Below are positions 8,072 to 17,090 of a DNA stretch of 64,000 nt, piece after piece. The notes under the pieces are model-generated. The model was not told where the DNA came from. It was given only the letters and a program-made list of their open reading frames with translations, and did not search any database. This DNA comes from Clostridiaceae bacterium (GTDB lineage: Bacteria; Bacillota; Clostridia; Oscillospirales; Butyricicoccaceae). Where the stretch lies: assembly GCA_009911355.1 (NCBI GenBank), contig QXXE01000005.1, forward strand, positions 44,409 to 108,408, read 5' to 3'. How positions within the stretch are numbered: the first letter of the stretch is position 1; each line of letters starts with the position of its first letter. Made by a program: the position numbers and the translations under genes.

Positions 8072-9502
8072 TTAGAGGGTGATCTCTACGCTCATATCTT
8101 CCCCGCCAAGCAGCGGCGCAATGCGCGGACGCACATATTCCGTCAGGAATTCCTCCACCTGCGCCGGGCAGCGCCCAATATACCGCTGCGGGTCTAACTC
8201 ACCCATAATCTCCTCGCGCGTCAGCCCGAACATCGGGTCCGCCACAATCCGGTCAATCAAATCGTTCTCAAGCCCCTCTTCCTTGATCCGCCTGCCCGCC
8301 GCCATCGAATGCGTGCGGATGCGCTCATGCAGCTCCTGCCGGTCGCCCCCGCGCTTGACCGCGCTCATCATAATATTTTCCGTCGCCATAAACGGCAGCT
8401 CATTCATCACCCGCTGATGGATCACCTTCGGATACACCACCAGCCCAGACGCTACGTTCAGCATGATATTCAGGATCGCATCGACCGCAAGGAATGCCTC
8501 CGGCACCGAAATGCGCTTGTTCGCCGAATCATCCAAAGTGCGCTCAAACCACTGGGTCGCCGCCGTGAACGCCGGGTTCAGGCTGTCGCAGATGACATAC
8601 CGCGCCAGCGCGCAGATGCGCTCAGAACGCATGGGGTTTCTCTTGTACGGCATCGCCGACGAACCGATCTGATGCGCCTCGAACGGCTCCTCAATCTCTT
8701 TCAGGTGCTGGAGCAGCCGCAGGTCGGTCGCAAACTTCGACGCCGACTGTGCAATGCCCGCCAGCGTCGCCAGCACCTGCGCGTCTACCTTCCGGGAATA
8801 GGTCTGCCCCGACACCGGGACAACACCCGCAAACCCAAAGTCTGCCGCGATCATGCGTTCCATCTCGCGGATCTTGCGGTCGTCGCCGTCGAACAGCTCG
8901 ACAAAGCTTGCCTGTGTGCCCGTCGTGCCCTTCGAGCCCAGCAGCCGCAGGCTGTCAATCCGGCCGCCGACCTCTTCCAGATCCATCATAAGCTCATTCA
9001 TCCACAGCGTCGCACGCTTGCCGACGGTCGTCAGCTGCGCAGGCTGAAAATGGGTAAAGCCCAGCGTCGGCTGCGCCTTATGCTCATCGGCAAAGCCCGC
9101 CAACCTGTCCAGCACGGCCGCAAGCTTTTTCTGCACCAGCCGCAGGCCCTCGCGCAGCTGGATAATGTCGGTATTATCCCCCACGTAAGCGCTTGTCGCG
9201 CCCAGGTGAATAATCCCCGCCGCGCCGGGGGCGGCCTTGCCGAAGGTGTACACATGCGCCATGACGTCATGGCGCACCTCCTTCTCGCGCCTGCGCGCGG
9301 TCTCGTAGTCGATGTCGTCGATGTGCGCTTCCATCTCTGCGACCTGTTCTGCTGTGATGGGCAGGCCAAGCGCCATTTCGGCTTTTGCCAGCGAAACCCA
9401 CAGCCGCCGCCAGGTGGAAAACTTCATATCGGGCGAGAAGATGTACAGCATTTCTTTGGATGCGTAGCGGGCTGAAAACGGGCTTTCATAAACAGCGTTC
9501 AA
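8072..9502 (-). CDS. purB: Adenylosuccinate lyase
   Basis: PurB carries out two fumarate-releasing steps of purine synthesis, SAICAR to AICAR and adenylosuccinate to AMP. The 476-residue product carries the fumarase/aspartase superfamily signature SSAMPYKRNP, the ATSAYVGDNTDI segment, TLGFTHFQPAQLTTVGKR with the catalytic histidine, and a C-terminal PurB domain. The start codon is TTG at 9502, seven bases after AAGGAAG. Its promoter appears to be at 9764-9792, which would leave a leader of about 250 bases carrying dispersed repeat copy 3. Confidence 0.96.
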   Translation of the reverse strand: MNAVYESPFSARYASKEMLYIFSPDMKFSTWRRLWVSLAKAEMALGLPITAEQVAEMEAHIDDIDYETARRREKEVRHDVMAHVYTFGKAAPGAAGIIHLGATSAYVGDNTDIIQLREGLRLVQKKLAAVLDRLAGFADEHKAQPTLGFTHFQPAQLTTVGKRATLWMNELMMDLEEVGGRIDSLRLLGSKGTTGTQASFVELFDGDDRKIREMERMIAADFGFAGVVPVSGQTYSRKVDAQVLATLAGIAQSASKFATDLRLLQHLKEIEEPFEAHQIGSSAMPYKRNPMRSERICALARYVICDSLNPAFTAATQWFERTLDDSANKRISVPEAFLAVDAILNIMLNVASGLVVYPKVIHQRVMNELPFMATENIMMSAVKRGGDRQELHERIRTHSMAAGRRIKEEGLENDLIDRIVADPMFGLTREEIMGELDPQRYIGRCPAQVEEFLTEYVRPRIAPLLGGEDMSVEITL

Positions 9503-9550
9503 AGTGGTACTTCCTTTCTATCCATAAATTTCACACGCAGATTGCCTTCG

Positions 9551-9656
9551 CGGCAAGCGGCAGGGGCGCCGCCCCTGCACCCCGCGCCTCCGCGGCGAGC
9601 GCCAAAGGGACTAGTCCCTTTGGAATCCCTCCTCTCGCCTGCGGGCGGAACGAAAG
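9551..9656. repeat. Dispersed palindromic repeat, copy 3 (inside the purB leader)
   Basis: It contains GCAGGGGCGCCGCCCCTGC, module B in the form AAAGGGACTAGTCCCTTT (9604-9621), and module C variant CGCCTGCGGGCGGAACG. No module A is present. It sits between the purB promoter and the purB start. Confidence 0.75.
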
Positions 9657-9737
9657 ACAGGCTTGCGGCCCTTTTCTCAAAAGGGCTTGGTTCCGCACTT
9701 CCCATAAAGCCAATCAGCATATTTTTTACACAAATAG

Positions 9738-9759
9738 GGCGGACTGTTCCCAGTCCGCC
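9738..9759. terminator. Hairpin at the purB transcription start region
   Basis: GGCGGACT (9738-9745) pairs with AGTCCGCC (9752-9759), followed on the plus strand by TTATATTCT. It lies just downstream of the minus-strand purB -10 box, so it could instead form at the 5' end of the purB transcript. Confidence 0.4.
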
Positions 9760-9763
9760 TTAT

Positions 9764-9792
9764 ATTCTATCATTTGAGAGGGGAAAACACAA
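9764..9792 (-). promoter_or_regulatory. Probable purB promoter
   Basis: TTGTGT (9792-9787), 17 bases and TAGAAT (9769-9764) on the minus strand. Confidence 0.55.
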
Positions 9793-9866
9793 GAAAAATC
9801 GCGCTGCTGCGACAATTTTAGGCGTTTTCCATAAACGCCGCGCCCTGAACAGGCCAAAAAGCAGCG

Positions 9867-11072
9867 TTACGCGTTCTGAATAAACGCTTCCAGCCGGTCA
9901 AGCCCCTTGTCAATGTCCTCCATCGACGTTGCGTAGCTCCACCGGATGTAGCCCGGCGCTGCAAACGAGGCGCACGGTACCGTCGCAACCAGCCCTTTTT
10001 CAAGGAACAGCTGCGCAAAATCCTCGTCGCCCTCGATCACCTTTCCATACATCGTTTTCCCGATGAACGATTTCATGTTCATCATGACATAGAACGCACC
10101 CTGCGGCTTCAGGCACGACACGCCCTCGATTTTGTTCATGCGCTCTACAAGGTGGTTGCGGCGCACCTCGAACGCCTTGCGCATCTCTTCAATGTCGTTC
10201 TGCGGCCCGGTCAGCGCTTCGATCGCCGCATACTGCGAGATCGAGCACGGGTTGGAGATCGAATGGCTGAGATAATTTGACATCATCTTTGCAAGGTACG
10301 GGTTGCACGCCGCATAGCCGATGCGCCAGCCGGTCATCGCATAGGATTTGGAAACGCCGTTGACAACGATCGTGCGGTTTTTCATATCCTCGCCGAATTG
10401 CACCAGCGAATAGAATTTCAGGCCGTCATAGATCAGGTTCGAATAGATGTCGTCGGCGATCACATACAGGTTATGCTTGCAGCACACCTCCGCGATCGCG
10501 GCAAGCTCTTCCTTCGTGTAAACCATGCCGGTCGGGTTCGAAGGCGAATTCATCATGAAGACCTTGGTCTTGTCGGTGATCACAGCTTCAAGCGCCGCAG
10601 GCTCGATCTTGAAGTGGTGTTCCTCTCCTGCCTCGCACAGCACCGGGATCGCCCCCGCCTGCCGTACCATCTCGCTGTAGGACACCCAATACGGCGCACC
10701 GATGATGACCTCGTCGTGATAGTCGCACAGCACCTGGAGCGCCGTGTACAGCACATGCTTTGCACCCGAGGTGACGACAATCTGGTTCGGCTCGTAATCC
10801 AGATCGAAGTCTTTTTTGAAGCGCTGGCAGACCGCCTTTTTCAGCTTCGGCAGCCCGGAAGCGGGCGTGTATTTGGTCTTATTCTTGAAAATTGCGGTGA
10901 TTGCCGCGTCCTTGATGCGGTCAGGCGTGGGGAAGTCGGGCTCGCCCGCGCCGAAGCCGACAACGTCAATGCCGTTCAGCTTCATTTCCTTGAACATCGC
11001 GTCGATCGTCAGCGTCGTCGATGCCTGTACCTTAGATGCAATTTTGGAGATCGGCTTTAATTCCTGTGCCAT
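9867..11072 (-). CDS. PLP-dependent aspartate-type aminotransferase (AspB-like)
   Basis: This 401-residue class I/II aminotransferase transfers amino groups between an amino acid, probably aspartate or an aromatic or branched one, and 2-oxoglutarate. It shows GAGEPDFPTPDRIKDAA at the N-terminus, TSGAKHVLYTALQ, the SNPTG motif, DDIYSNLIYDG and the PLP-lysine block NGVSKSYAMTGWRIGYA. The end GYIRWSYATSMEDIDKGLDRL is typical of the AspB/subgroup I-gamma enzymes. It is transcribed alone from the promoter at 11119-11146. Substrate preference cannot be read from the sequence. Confidence 0.92.
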   Translation of the reverse strand: MAQELKPISKIASKVQASTTLTIDAMFKEMKLNGIDVVGFGAGEPDFPTPDRIKDAAITAIFKNKTKYTPASGLPKLKKAVCQRFKKDFDLDYEPNQIVVTSGAKHVLYTALQVLCDYHDEVIIGAPYWVSYSEMVRQAGAIPVLCEAGEEHHFKIEPAALEAVITDKTKVFMMNSPSNPTGMVYTKEELAAIAEVCCKHNLYVIADDIYSNLIYDGLKFYSLVQFGEDMKNRTIVVNGVSKSYAMTGWRIGYAACNPYLAKMMSNYLSHSISNPCSISQYAAIEALTGPQNDIEEMRKAFEVRRNHLVERMNKIEGVSCLKPQGAFYVMMNMKSFIGKTMYGKVIEGDEDFAQLFLEKGLVATVPCASFAAPGYIRWSYATSMEDIDKGLDRLEAFIQNA

Positions 11073-11118
11073 GTTTTTAATACCCCCTGAAACGGTTCCA
11101 TGTTTTTCGGTCTATTTT

Positions 11119-11146
11119 ATTATATCGCAGTTTTTTCATTTTGCAA
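11119..11146 (-). promoter_or_regulatory. Promoter of the aminotransferase gene
   Basis: TTGCAA (11146-11141), 16 bases and TATAAT (11124-11119) on the minus strand. Confidence 0.7.
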
Positions 11147-11509
11147 GTCCCGAAATAAAAAATTGCAGAATGGCACAAAAACAGAGGGTTCGCAAAGGGG
11201 TGTTCCGCTCAATTTGACCAAGGGTTTGCGGGATTCCTGCGAGCCGTGCGGCAGATTGCAGGAATCCCATCCTTTCCCGGCCAAACACAGGGGGGATGCC
11301 GCCTGTAGATTCGCAGCATGGACGCTGGAAACCACAGCGGCGGGGTGCCCGGCTGCCGTGGGCGGCTGGACGGCAAAATGCATCACAGCTGCGCCGGGGA
11401 TGCATCCGGGCAGCGCCCCGCCCCACAGTGCGGGCGTCCCGCGAGGCGCGTCTGGCGGCAGTCAATCCCAGAAAAAGGGGCTTTCCGATAGAAACCCTTT
11501 CAGCAGCGC
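11147..11509. other. Intergenic stretch without a recognisable gene; one hairpin
   Basis: The only structure seen is GGGATTCCTGC (11230-11240) pairing with GCAGGAATCCC (11258-11268), with an inner GCCG/CGGC stem in the loop. Several overlapping open frames occur but none has a ribosome site or family resemblance. Confidence 0.4.
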
Positions 11510-13351
11510 TTAGCGCTTGCTGTTCCAAACCGCATCAAGGCGCGACTGCTCGTTTTCAATGTACTCCTTTTTGTAGGCGTCCGGGGTTTCAATGCTCCAG
11601 CCTTTCTCCATTTCCGGACGGCCCGCTTTGTAGTCGCGGACGGTAATTTTACCCGTTGTGCCGTCGTAATAATAGGTGAACTGGTTGAAATGCTGCATAC
11701 CAACGCTGGCTGAAGTGAAAAATTCACAGGAATTGTCGGAAGATACGTCATAGTCGGTGAAACCCGCGATTTCAATGCCAGCCGACGCGTCGACCAGTGT
11801 AACCGGCTCGCGTTCGTCGTTGCGCATGACGACGATGGTATCGCCGCCAAGCCCGTTAATCCCGCCGAGAATCCGTTTGCCCGGGGCATGGGTCAGATAG
11901 AAAACAGGGTCGCCATAACGGTTCGCGGTGATATCCTGGACGGCAGTGTCCAGCATCTGGATCAGCTCGCCGGTCTCCTCATCGAAGCGGTAGAAGCCGC
12001 CCTCGCCGTAGAACAGGCGGTAGGAGAAATCGCTGCCGCGCTCTTCAACGGTGCGCGCCTCCGGCCTGCCGTCCAACATATCATGTGGGATCGTATAGCT
12101 GCTGACGGTTTCACCGGTTTCATTCAGGCGGCTGGAAAGGATGGTTTCGGTGCCGGTCACGGTTTGGGTTACATAAGCATTCGTACCGGTAAATAGGATT
12201 TGGGACTCGCCCACATCACCCTGCGCGGCTGCTTCACGGATATGTACGCCGGTTTTGTCAATGGTACACACGCCGTTCTCAACCGCAAAAGCGAAGGAAC
12301 CGCTGCTGGTGGTGGATTCTTCCAGATAGCTTTCGCCGATCGCGTCCTTGTCCAGTTCCAGCGTAACGGTATTGCCAGCAATGCTGAACAGCCGGCCGGT
12401 CTTGATTTCGGAGTCTTTTTCCAGCAGATAATCTTTACCGGTCTCTGCAATTGTGCCGAGAAGGATGCAACGGCTGTTGCTGCTGAGCACGGGCTGTTCG
12501 CCAAGCTTTTCGGCCTGCATGGTTTTCCAGTCGACGCGCCAAAATTCCAGCGTGTCGCCGGACTGGCGGGTAGCATAGTAAAACGGCTGTGGGCTGTTCA
12601 CAGACTCCCCCACTTCCAGCAAACCTTCTTCGGAGCACTTCATGCGGGGAATCCCGGCGATCATGCAGGCGTCGCCTTCAAGGGCGGGGGGAAGCACGTC
12701 CCATGCCGCGCTGGTAAACTGTTCGGCGGTAAACACACCCTGTTCGGCGAGTTTTTTTGCGAGCGGCCGAATCTTGTCGTAGCCGTCACGGTAACACTCC
12801 ATTGGCAGCGCGCGCACGGCCATTGCGACGGCATAGGAGCGGAGGAAGGGTTTCCCTTCCAGATTGGACGCTTCGGATTCGGTGAGCAGCATATTGGCCA
12901 TATCATCCTCGCCGGTGAGGGCGCGTGACAGGAACGCCGCGAACTGCTGCGCGGTGACGGGCTGTGAAGACCCGTACAGCTTGCTGGAAACGCCGTAGGT
13001 CAGTTGATTGTGGTACAGCCAGCCGACCGCATCTTTGGCCCATGCGGGGACGTCGGTAAAGGGCACGGCATAGGCGCTTTTTTTTGCTTCGGCCTCGCCG
13101 CCGAGGAAGCGGCAGAGCATTGCGGCGGCTTCGGCGCGGGTCATGCCGCGGTCGAGTTCGAATCCCTTATCGGTGCCGAGGAACAGGCCGAGCTTGTTCA
13201 GCATTTCGGCTTGTGCCTGCGCGTCGCAGTTATAGGTTTCATGCTGGATTATGTTCATCTGGGAGTTCGTGTTGGGCACTTCGTAGGCGTAGGCGGCAAC
13301 GCCGGAGGTCATCAGGGCGGCGGCAAGGGCGCCGGAGAGGATTCGTTTCAT
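11510..13351 (-). CDS. S-layer-homology (SLH) domain surface protein
   Basis: The 613-residue product has an export signal (MKRILSGALAAALMTSGVAAYAYE). Two SLH repeats follow at about residues 45-175: LNKLGLFLGTDKGFELDRGMTRAEAAAMLCRFLG, then VPFTDVPAWAKDAVGWLYHNQLTYGVSSKLYG with VTAQQFAAFLSRAL. SLH domains bind pyruvylated wall polysaccharide, so the protein should sit on the cell surface. The rest, up to residue 613, is a beta-rich region with repeated Y-W/F-D-T-G motifs that could form a propeller-like or repeat structure; I recognise no enzyme. The ATG at 13351, after GAAAGG, is preferred to an upstream one because it starts the signal peptide. Confidence 0.8.
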   Translation of the reverse strand: MKRILSGALAAALMTSGVAAYAYEVPNTNSQMNIIQHETYNCDAQAQAEMLNKLGLFLGTDKGFELDRGMTRAEAAAMLCRFLGGEAEAKKSAYAVPFTDVPAWAKDAVGWLYHNQLTYGVSSKLYGSSQPVTAQQFAAFLSRALTGEDDMANMLLTESEASNLEGKPFLRSYAVAMAVRALPMECYRDGYDKIRPLAKKLAEQGVFTAEQFTSAAWDVLPPALEGDACMIAGIPRMKCSEEGLLEVGESVNSPQPFYYATRQSGDTLEFWRVDWKTMQAEKLGEQPVLSSNSRCILLGTIAETGKDYLLEKDSEIKTGRLFSIAGNTVTLELDKDAIGESYLEESTTSSGSFAFAVENGVCTIDKTGVHIREAAAQGDVGESQILFTGTNAYVTQTVTGTETILSSRLNETGETVSSYTIPHDMLDGRPEARTVEERGSDFSYRLFYGEGGFYRFDEETGELIQMLDTAVQDITANRYGDPVFYLTHAPGKRILGGINGLGGDTIVVMRNDEREPVTLVDASAGIEIAGFTDYDVSSDNSCEFFTSASVGMQHFNQFTYYYDGTTGKITVRDYKAGRPEMEKGWSIETPDAYKKEYIENEQSRLDAVWNSKR

Positions 13352-13383
13352 AAAATCGACCTTTCTAAATGAAGATAGCATGG

Positions 13384-13545
13384 GGGCTCTGCCCCGCGCC
13401 TGCGCGGCGGGCGGTCCTGCGCGGACGGCGGTCCTGCGCGGACAGCGGTCCTACGCGGACGGCGGCAGGGCTCTGCCCTGCACCCGCGATTTTTTTGTAA
13501 AAAAATCGAGTAAAAACTTCATCTCGCCTGCGGGCGGGACGGGGG
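13384..13545. repeat. Dispersed repeat copy 4 with a 17-base tandem array
   Basis: It contains three head-to-tail 17-base units beginning GCGGTCCTGCGCGGACG at 13411, 13428 and 13445. Each unit can fold GTCC against GGAC. A hairpin of module-B type, module A in forward orientation (about 13488-13518) and module C follow. A matching inverted array lies at 15092-15159. Confidence 0.8.
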
Positions 13546-13639
13546 CTCCTCAGACCGATACGCTTTCGCAAATCTTGAAAAAAATGGATATTTGGCATCG
13601 TCTTATGCCGTCCGCTTGCCGCGGACGGCTGGGAAAGAA

Positions 13640-14893
13640 TTATTTTTGGCTGTTGCGGATACGCTCCGCGGCAAGCAAAATGCCTGCCTTCCCCGATGAA
13701 TAAGTCAGCCCGCCCTGCATATAACAGACGTAGGGCTCACGCATAGGCGCGTCGGCGGAAAGCTCGATGGACGCGCCCTGGACGAACGCACCCGCCGCCA
13801 TAATGACTTCGTCGTCGTAGCCGGGCATTTCCCAGGGCTCCGGGGTAACAAACGAGTCGACCGGCGCGCCCGACTGAATCCCCTCGCAGAAGCGGCGCAG
13901 CGGCTCCGGCGCGCCGAATGCGATCGTCTGGATAATGTCGTGGCGTACCTCTTCTGCCTTTGGACGCACTTCATAGCCGAGAAGTTCCATTACCTTCGCA
14001 CAGAAAATCGCTGTTTTCAGCGCCTGTGCGGTGGTATGCGGCGCGAGGAACAATCCCTGGTAGAGCAGACGGTTCTGTCCCATTGTACAGCCGCATTCGC
14101 CGCCGATGCCAGGGGCGGTCAGCCGGTAGGACGCATTTTCGACCAGATCCGCACGTCCCGCAATGTACCCACCGGTCGGCGCAAGCCCGCCGCCGGGATT
14201 TTTGATAAGCGAGCCTGCAATGATATCCGCACCGACCTGCGTGGGTTCCAGCTCCTCGACGAACTCGCCGTAGCAGTTATCGACCATGATCACCGCTTCT
14301 GGGTTCACGCGGCGCACAGTTTCGCAGACCTCGCCAATCTGCTCGCAGGACAGTGATTCGCGCACCGCGTAACCCTTCGAGCGCTGGATAAAGACCAGCT
14401 TGACTGCCGGGTCAGCCGCTGCCATGCCGATTGCGGGCAGGTCGGGGAGCCCGTACTTCATGTCCACCTGCCGGTAGCCGATGCCATAGCTTTTCATGCT
14501 GCCACACTGGTCGCCGGTGATCGTGTTTTGCAGGGTATCATATGCCGCGCCGGTCACGCTGAGCACCGTGTCGCCCGTCTTGACCGCCGAGAACATCGCG
14601 CAGCACAGCGCATGCGTACCGTTGACAAAGCCAATCCGCACGAGCGCAGCCTCCGTACCGAAAATACCGGCATAAATTTTGTCGAGCCGGTCGCGGCCCG
14701 CGTCATCATAGCCATATCCGGTCGTGCCCGCGAACAGATTGTCGCTGACGCGGTGTTTGCGGAACTCAGCAAGCACCTTTTCGGTGTTGCGGTCGCAGAT
14801 CCGGTCAATGCGCGAAAAATACGGTGCGACAATGCGCTCAGCCTGTTCGCCGAGCGCATATATCTCATCCGAAATACCAAGATAATTATTCAT
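13640..14893 (-). CDS. PLP-dependent methionine gamma-lyase family protein (aluminium-resistance family)
   Basis: The 417-residue product matches the Met_gamma_lyase family PF06838 (B. subtilis YnbB type), PLP enzymes related to cystathionine gamma-synthase/lyase and once named for aluminium resistance. Seen are NLFAGTTGYGYDDAGRDRLD, ALVRIGFVNGTHAL, MVDNCYGEFVEELEPTQVGADIIAGSLIKNPGGGLAPTGGYI (the lysine of SLIKNPGGG is the expected PLP site) and GECGCTMGQNRLLYQGLFLAPH. The reaction of this family is not settled. A much longer upstream extension is open in this frame but runs through the 17-base repeat array; ATG 14893 after GAGGATCACG is the plausible start. Inverted repeat arrays flank the gene. 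Confidence 0.85.
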   Translation of the reverse strand: MNNYLGISDEIYALGEQAERIVAPYFSRIDRICDRNTEKVLAEFRKHRVSDNLFAGTTGYGYDDAGRDRLDKIYAGIFGTEAALVRIGFVNGTHALCCAMFSAVKTGDTVLSVTGAAYDTLQNTITGDQCGSMKSYGIGYRQVDMKYGLPDLPAIGMAAADPAVKLVFIQRSKGYAVRESLSCEQIGEVCETVRRVNPEAVIMVDNCYGEFVEELEPTQVGADIIAGSLIKNPGGGLAPTGGYIAGRADLVENASYRLTAPGIGGECGCTMGQNRLLYQGLFLAPHTTAQALKTAIFCAKVMELLGYEVRPKAEEVRHDIIQTIAFGAPEPLRRFCEGIQSGAPVDSFVTPEPWEMPGYDDEVIMAAGAFVQGASIELSADAPMREPYVCYMQGGLTYSSGKAGILLAAERIRNSQK

Positions 14894-14979
14894 CGTGATC
14901 CTCGTTTTTTCAAAACTCATCAAACTTGCGTACATACTGATACAGCCGGCTTCCCATTCCCTGCATAAAAGGCAAATCA

Positions 14980-15009
14980 CCCAGCCCGCTGCCATAATGG
15001 CGGGCTGGG
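14980..15009. repeat. Recurrent CAGCCCGC/GCGGGCTG hairpin, copy 1
   Basis: CCCAGCCCGC (14980-14989) pairs with GCGGGCTGGG (15000-15009); the loop TGCCATAATG is shared with other copies at 24286, 36357 and 52437. It lies just before the Met-gamma-lyase-family gene and downstream of the envelope operon. Confidence 0.7.
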
Positions 15010-15042
15010 CTGCCGGGCAGTAAGGGTCTGCGGAAAACCCGC

Positions 15043-15166
15043 CCCGCCCGCAGGCGGTGAAAGGGATTCCAAAGGGACTAGTCCCTTTGGCGCCGTCCGC
15101 GTAGGACCGCCGTCCGCGTAGGACCGCCGTCTGCGCAGGACTGCCGTCCGCGCAGGACTGCCGCGC
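15043..15166. repeat. Dispersed repeat copy 5 with an inverted 17-base tandem array
   Basis: Module C (reverse) is followed by module B AAAGGGACTAGTCCCTTT (15071-15088) and four 17-base units starting GCCGTCCGCGTAGGACC at 15092, 15109, 15126 and 15143. The units are the reverse complement of those at 13411-13461. Confidence 0.8.
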
Positions 15167-15168
15167 AA

Positions 15169-15939
15169 TCACGGCGGAGACGCAGGAAGGACGGAGGTGC
15201 CGTCAGGGAGCGTGAAGTGCGAAGCGTCCGGTTCGTCAGTCGAAACGATGGTTACACGAAGCTCGCGCGTAAGCTCATCACCGTCATACCAGCGCGCCGA
15301 AGTCAAAAGGCCCGTAATTGTGGAAATTTCGTATTCCACCACGCGCGCGCCCTCAGAGGATGTGACCAGAAGCACCGGTTCGCCGTTTGCCGTTACCGAA
15401 GAAGCCGAAACGATTGCTTCCGGCGGCAACAGCGTGACCGTCTGCCAGTCCGGCAGCATCGCCATGCTGTCCGCCGTGAAATCCCCCGCCGCACCCCGGA
15501 ACACCGTGCCGCTCGCCCCCGGCTGCCACGCATAAAAGCTGTCGCCCGCCCGCAGGCAGCTCTCCGAAACCGTACCGCCCCGCACAACGTCCGTGCGGCA
15601 TACTCCGTCCCGCATATACTGCGTTACCGTCTGGATGCTGCTTTTCCCATCATAATAAAGCGTGTTCGTAACCGACTGCGTATAATGCGACGCCCGTTCC
15701 AACGCCCCGATGACCGCCTGCACATTCGCAGGCGTAATTTCAATGCCCGAAATTTCCTGGAGCCCGTCCGCACCATCCGCAGCCCCATCCTCCGGCGTGG
15801 CCGCAGGCAGCGGGGGCGGCTCGTTCCCCGCACCGTAAAAACCCGAGGAAACCAAATAACTCAAAATCAGCATCCCCACAATCAGCGCCGCAGCAATCGC
15901 TGCCGCCAACGGCGCGGAAGGCAGCAAATTTTTCTTCAT
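15169..15939 (-). CDS. Membrane-anchored extracytoplasmic protein of unknown function
   Basis: The 256-residue product has one N-terminal membrane segment (about residues 9-32) followed by a Pro/Ala/Asp-rich linker and a soluble beta-rich domain (about 65-250) with YTQSVTNTLYYDGKSSIQTVTQYMRDG and a C-terminal LRVTIVSTDEPDASHFTLPDG. The pattern recalls LolA/LolB-like folds such as GerS-type proteins, but this is a guess. Its ATG overlaps the wecB stop codon (ATGA), so it is translated with the envelope-polysaccharide genes and may act in the same process. The stop codon lies three bases past the repeat at 15043-15166. Confidence 0.6.
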   Translation of the reverse strand: MKKNLLPSAPLAAAIAAALIVGMLILSYLVSSGFYGAGNEPPPLPAATPEDGAADGADGLQEISGIEITPANVQAVIGALERASHYTQSVTNTLYYDGKSSIQTVTQYMRDGVCRTDVVRGGTVSESCLRAGDSFYAWQPGASGTVFRGAAGDFTADSMAMLPDWQTVTLLPPEAIVSASSVTANGEPVLLVTSSEGARVVEYEISTITGLLTSARWYDGDELTRELRVTIVSTDEPDASHFTLPDGTSVLPASPP

Positions 15940-17090
15940 CCCTTCGGCACAAACGGCGCAGGCGCCTGCCCCGTGCGCCCAAAATAGTACGCAATCTGCT
16001 GCACAATGCGCCCACAGGTCGCGCCGTCGCCGTATGGGTTGACCGCATGCGCCATCTTCTGATAAGCGGCAGGGTCGTCGAACAGCTCGCACGCAAGCCG
16101 GAAAATTTCTTCCTCCTCTACGCCCGCAAGCTTAACCGTCCCCGCTTCAACCGCCTCGGGCCGCTCGGTCTCGCGGCGCAGCACCAGCACCGGCTTGCCC
16201 AACGAAGGCGCTTCCTCCTGCAAGCCGCCCGAATCAGTCATAATCAAATAACAACGCGCCATCAGATTGTGCATCTCATCAACCATCAGCGGATGGATCA
16301 GATGGATCCGGCTGTTGCCCCCCAGGAATTTCTGCGCAGTCTCACGCACATAAGGGCTCAGGTGTACCGGATATACGAAATGCACATCCGGATACCGCTC
16401 CGAAAGACGCGCAATCGCACGGCAGATGTTTTCCATCGGCTCACCGTAGTTTTCACGGCGGTGGGCCGTCACCAGCACCACGCGGCTGCTGCCAAAATCC
16501 AGCGTTTTCAGCTGCTCGTCACGGAACGCAAAATCCGGCTTGACCGTCAAATGAATCGCGTCGACAACCGTGTTGCCGCAGACAACCACACCGTCGGTAA
16601 TCTGCTCGCGCGCAAGGTTTTCACGGTTGCGCACAGTCGGCGCAAAATGCAGAGACGCAATCTGCCCGACCAGCCGGCGGTTGACCTCCTCCGGGAAAGG
16701 GGAATATTTGTCATAAGTGCGCAGCCCGGCTTCCACGTGCCCGACCGGGATCTTGTGGTAAAACGCCGCCAGCGCCCCCGCAAAGGTGGTCGACGTGTCG
16801 CCATGGACGAGCACCAGGTCAGGCTTTGCCTCCGCCAGCACGCCGTCCAGCCCGTGCAGCGATTTTTCTGTAATCGTTGCAAGCGTCTGGCTCTTCTCCA
16901 TAATATCCAGGTCATACTGCGGATGGATATCGAAAATTTCCATCACCTGATCGAGCATTTCCCGGTGCTGCGCCGTTACGCAGACGATGGATTCCGTGTA
17001 TTCGCTCTGTTCCAGCGCATGGACAAGCGGCGCCATTTTGATGGCCTCCGGCCGGGTGCCGAAAACCGTCATAACCTTAATTTTCTCCAT
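15936..17090 (-). CDS. wecB: UDP-N-acetylglucosamine 2-epimerase (non-hydrolysing)
   Basis: WecB/MnaA interconverts UDP-GlcNAc and UDP-ManNAc, giving ManNAc for teichoic acid linkage units or other wall polysaccharides. The 384-residue product starts MEKIKVMTVFGTRPEAIKMAPLV and contains VHGDTSTTFAGALAAFY, HVEAGLRTYDKYSPFPEEVNRRL, VTAHRRENYGEP, DSGGLQEEAPSLGKPVLVLR and ETERPEAVEAGTVKLAG. ATG 17090 starts this conserved N-terminus and overlaps the 3' end of the tagO-like gene by 14 bases. Together the genes suggest synthesis of a ManNAc-GlcNAc linkage unit at the membrane. Confidence 0.95.
   Translation of the reverse strand: MEKIKVMTVFGTRPEAIKMAPLVHALEQSEYTESIVCVTAQHREMLDQVMEIFDIHPQYDLDIMEKSQTLATITEKSLHGLDGVLAEAKPDLVLVHGDTSTTFAGALAAFYHKIPVGHVEAGLRTYDKYSPFPEEVNRRLVGQIASLHFAPTVRNRENLAREQITDGVVVCGNTVVDAIHLTVKPDFAFRDEQLKTLDFGSSRVVLVTAHRRENYGEPMENICRAIARLSERYPDVHFVYPVHLSPYVRETAQKFLGGNSRIHLIHPLMVDEMHNLMARCYLIMTDSGGLQEEAPSLGKPVLVLRRETERPEAVEAGTVKLAGVEEEEIFRLACELFDDPAAYQKMAHAVNPYGDGATCGRIVQQIAYYFGRTGQAPAPFVPKG

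Noticed and set aside
14894..15172. N-terminal extension of the Met-gamma-lyase-family protein
   Set aside because: It runs through the 17-base repeat array and a hairpin; the conserved protein starts at ATG 14893 with a ribosome site.
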